Shown here in pieces: positions 6,930 through 8,726 of a stretch of DNA of 8,726 nucleotides; positions within the stretch are counted from its first letter, which is position 1, and each line of letters opens with the position of its first letter. The stretch covers positions 1-8,726 of the forward strand of contig UQZE01000085.1 in the NCBI GenBank assembly GCA_900545325.1, written 5' to 3'. Source of the stretch: an uncultured Eubacteriales bacterium. GTDB taxonomy: Bacteria > Bacillota > Clostridia > Christensenellales > Borkfalkiaceae. A program made the position numbers and the translations under genes. The notes under the pieces were generated by a model that did not search any database, was not told where the DNA came from, and saw nothing but the letters and a program-made list of their open reading frames with translations.

Positions 6930-8579
6930 CTACGCTTTTGTGCGTTCGTAGCCGTTTTGATACGCTTCGAGCACGCCCGAGAGATTGAGATTTTCCAAAT
7001 CTTTCTTGAATTGCTCGTATTCTGCGTCCGTTACGCCGCCGTGCAGCAGCCAGTCGGTCAAACTGCCGATAATAAAGTCGTAAACGTTTTGCTCGTATTG
7101 TCCCAAAAAGTTAAGTTCTTCCAGCGTAAACGACGGGTTCGGCAACGTTTCCACGCCATTTCCGGCGAACGGTATCGCATGTTTTTCCAACCTTTCCAGA
7201 CGCAATACCGCGCGGGGTTCCATATTGAGATAGTTTTCCCACGTTTCGTCCGAGAGGTAGGAAACGCCCATCGGCGCGTTTTTCAACCTGAGTTCGTCCG
7301 CAGTCATGCCCTCCGGAATGGGTTTCTGGACCAGCTTCCCGTTTTCGTCGAGTTCTTCTTCATATACGATACCGATCGGCCCGTAAACGATCTGCGCCGA
7401 GGTATACGGTTCGTAAAAGCGGTCGAAATAAGTCAGCAAGATTTCGGGATTTTCACACGTGGAGAAAATCACGCAAAGGCATTTCGAAATTTCGGGAGAG
7501 TTGGAAAGTCCTATCATCTGCGTGCCGTCGGTCCCTTTCAGCGGATTGAGAACGATATAATTTTCGGGATCGGTAACAACCGTTTCCGATTCCCACCAAT
7601 AGAACGCACCGAGTTTCTGCTGAGGCGCCTTGCCGCTTGCCAGGAAAGATTCTTCGCTGTATTCGAAACTCGCCTTGTCGATCAGCCCCTCCGTCACCCA
7701 GTCGGCATAGAAGTTCGTCGCCTCTTTAAACCCGTCCATCGTGGCGGTACAGACAACTTTTCCGTCGATAACCGTGCGGTGGTCGACGTTGTCGGGAACG
7801 CCGAAAGCACCCCAAAGATCGGTCTGGTTCCCCTGCCAGTTCTGGAAAACGAAACTCAAGGGAATTTCGTCGTTTTTACCGTTACCGTTCATATCGTTGT
7901 TCTTGAACAGGCGGAGTATCGTTTCCATCTGATCGATCGTGAGATCGAGTCCGTCTTTCAAATCCGCTTTCGTAAGAAAATTTATCTTTCCTTGATCGAT
8001 AAGATCCCCAACCCATTCTTTATTCAAGAAAAGCAGGTTAGGATACGGCATAAGTCCCATTTCTTCAACGCGCGGAAGGGAATAGAAATGTCCATCGGGC
8101 ATGGTGATGATTTTTTTAATATCGGGACGTTTTTCCAAAATCGCGCTTAAATTCGGCATATACTCGAGATATTCGTCGATTGCGATAAAGGTCTTTCTCG
8201 TGGCGTAACGAATGATCTCTGCGTCCGAAAAATAAGCGTGATAGATAGCGTCGGGCCAGTTTTTCTTGTCCTGCATGATGAGCTGTTTCTGCACGGCATA
8301 CTGATTTGCGGAAAGGTTTTCCCAATTGACGTCCACATATGTGGAATCATAGAGATCTTTGAATACCTTCATATCGTTGTAATTATCTGCCATAGCGTTT
8401 TTTTGGGAAATCACGCGATATTTCGCCGTTCCCTTTTCTTTTACGATCGGTTTTGCAGGATCTTCGTACTGGTACCCAAGCTCTTCAAGCGATTTCGAAG
8501 GGCCTTTCTTTTCTCCGCAGCCCGTAAAACAGGTGAGGAGCATGCATGCGCACAGCGCAAAAATCAAAATCCTTTTCAT
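6930..8579 (-). CDS. LplA/YtcQ-type extracellular sugar-binding lipoprotein of an ABC importer
   Basis: This is the large solute-binding lipoprotein (549 residues from the chosen start) that would deliver oligosaccharides to the permease encoded just upstream. The ATG at 8579 is chosen because AAGGAG (8587-8592) lies seven bases before it and because it places the signal peptide MKRILIFALC correctly, with lipobox FTGC and lipidated Cys21. An in-frame GTG at 8609 would add ten polar residues and lacks a ribosome binding site. Hallmarks of the large LplA-like group of CUT1 binding proteins are present: an early charged segment around KYRVISQKN, the EF-hand-like calcium loop DMNGNGKNDE (229-238), MIGLSN, and the C-terminal PNPSFT and TDAEYEQFKKDL segments. 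It ends 25 nt before the next gene. Substrate is inferred as fructo-oligosaccharide from the GH32 neighbours; the protein family itself covers many different glycans. Confidence 0.93.
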   Translation of the reverse strand: MKRILIFALCACMLLTCFTGCGEKKGPSKSLEELGYQYEDPAKPIVKEKGTAKYRVISQKNAMADNYNDMKVFKDLYDSTYVDVNWENLSANQYAVQKQLIMQDKKNWPDAIYHAYFSDAEIIRYATRKTFIAIDEYLEYMPNLSAILEKRPDIKKIITMPDGHFYSLPRVEEMGLMPYPNLLFLNKEWVGDLIDQGKINFLTKADLKDGLDLTIDQMETILRLFKNNDMNGNGKNDEIPLSFVFQNWQGNQTDLWGAFGVPDNVDHRTVIDGKVVCTATMDGFKEATNFYADWVTEGLIDKASFEYSEESFLASGKAPQQKLGAFYWWESETVVTDPENYIVLNPLKGTDGTQMIGLSNSPEISKCLCVIFSTCENPEILLTYFDRFYEPYTSAQIVYGPIGIVYEEELDENGKLVQKPIPEGMTADELRLKNAPMGVSYLSDETWENYLNMEPRAVLRLERLEKHAIPFAGNGVETLPNPSFTLEELNFLGQYEQNVYDFIIGSLTDWLLHGGVTDAEYEQFKKDLENLNLSGVLEAYQNGYERTKA

Positions 8580-8586
8580 ACTGTTA

Positions 8587-8592
8587 CTCCTT
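8587..8592 (-). promoter_or_regulatory. Ribosome binding site fixing the start of the sugar-binding lipoprotein
   Basis: AAGGAG on the minus strand lies seven bases upstream of the ATG at 8579. It decides for this start over the in-frame GTG at 8609, which has no comparable site and would place polar residues before the signal peptide. Confidence 0.9.
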
Positions 8593-8604
8593 ATTTTTTT
8601 ATGC

Positions 8605-8618
8605 GACACGTACGTGTC
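8605..8618. repeat. 14-bp perfect palindrome between permease and binding-protein genes
   Basis: GACACGTACGTGTC reads the same on both strands and sits 7 nt after the permease stop codon and 12 nt before the AAGGAG of the binding-protein gene. As RNA it could fold only into a short stem (five pairs with a 4-nt loop). It could be a minor intercistronic stem, a protein-binding site, or chance; the sequence does not decide between them. Confidence 0.45.
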
Positions 8619-8624
8619 TGCGGG

Positions 8625-8726
8625 TCAGCTCTTGATTGAGCCGACCATGACGCCTTGATTAAAATATTTCTGTACGAACGGATACAGACAGATGATCGGA
8701 AGACTGGATACAATAATGGACGCATA
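8625..8726 (-). CDS. ABC sugar importer permease, LplC/YtcP type (C-terminal fragment)
   Basis: Only the last 33 residues and the TGA stop (8625-8627) are inside the window; the gene enters from the right edge. Too short for usual ORF calling, it is identified by its ending: a hydrophobic stretch ASIIVSSLPIICLYPF followed by VQKYFNQGVMVGSIKS. This fits the conserved end of CUT1 inner-membrane permeases (last transmembrane helix, then YPFxQKYFxxGVMxGSxKG), especially the LplC/YtcP partner of LplA-type binding proteins. The final residue here is Ser rather than the common Gly. It would form the channel with a second permease expected further upstream, powered by a shared MsmX/UgpC-type ATPase that is not in this window (inference). 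A 45-nt gap containing a palindrome separates it from the binding-protein gene. Confidence 0.9.
   Translation of the reverse strand, partial: YASIIVSSLPIICLYPFVQKYFNQGVMVGSIKS

Noticed and set aside
6681..8150. Long plus-strand open frame (489 codons) opposite the binding-protein and CBM-like lipoprotein genes
   Set aside because: It lies antisense to two well-supported genes and crosses their intergenic gap. Its product is arginine-, phenylalanine- and charge-rich with no recognisable domain, as expected of a mirror frame in a genome that avoids TTA, CTA and TCA codons.
1..8726. CRISPR array, tRNA/rRNA, insertion sequence or phage attachment site
   Set aside because: No regularly spaced direct repeats, RNA gene signature, transposase motif or terminal inverted repeats were seen; the window is almost entirely filled by one sugar-use operon.

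Overview
The window holds one co-directional gene cluster, all on the minus strand (transcription runs from high to low coordinates). It reads as a fructan or fructo-oligosaccharide utilisation operon of a Gram-positive, Clostridia-like anaerobe. The reasons are lipoprotein signal peptides with no outer-membrane (SusC/D-type) genes, an LplA/YtcQ-type sugar-binding lipoprotein next to an LplC/YtcP-type permease, strong AAGGAG-type ribosome binding sites, and a DUF5011-like Ig domain on a multi-module surface lipoprotein. The exact lineage cannot be read from this sequence; an uncultured gut Clostridia member is a guess.

Layout in order of transcription: (1) the last 33 residues of an ABC sugar permease (8726-8625); (2) its large extracellular solute-binding lipoprotein (8579-6930, start revised from a GTG further upstream); (3) a lipoprotein with an Ig-like domain followed by three beta-sandwich segments resembling carbohydrate-binding modules, and no catalytic domain (6904-5114); (4) a 57-nt gap with a perfect 13-bp stem hairpin directly before the next ribosome binding site; (5) a canonical cytoplasmic GH32 beta-fructosidase (5056-3674); (6) a GH32-like lipoprotein with a changed nucleophile motif but an intact apparent catalytic triad (3677-2193); (7) a third, divergent cytoplasmic five-bladed-propeller hydrolase of the GH32/GH43 type (2193-925); (8) a ROK-family sugar kinase, probably fructokinase, running off the left edge (917-1). 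The last four genes are joined by a 4-bp ATGA overlap, a 1-bp TAATG overlap and a 7-nt gap, so they are very likely translationally coupled.

Proposed working model (inference): the multi-module lipoprotein holds polysaccharide at the cell surface, the lipoprotein hydrolase trims it outside the cell, the ABC importer brings in oligosaccharides, the two cytoplasmic hydrolases release monosaccharides, and the ROK kinase phosphorylates the freed fructose. No PTS component is seen, which fits unphosphorylated substrates. No regulator, promoter, ATPase gene, RNA gene, mobile element or CRISPR array lies in the window, and no gene-free stretch exceeds 60 bases. The least conventional elements are the two non-canonical GH32/GH43-like proteins in tandem with a normal GH32, the three-module surface lipoprotein, and the intercistronic hairpin.
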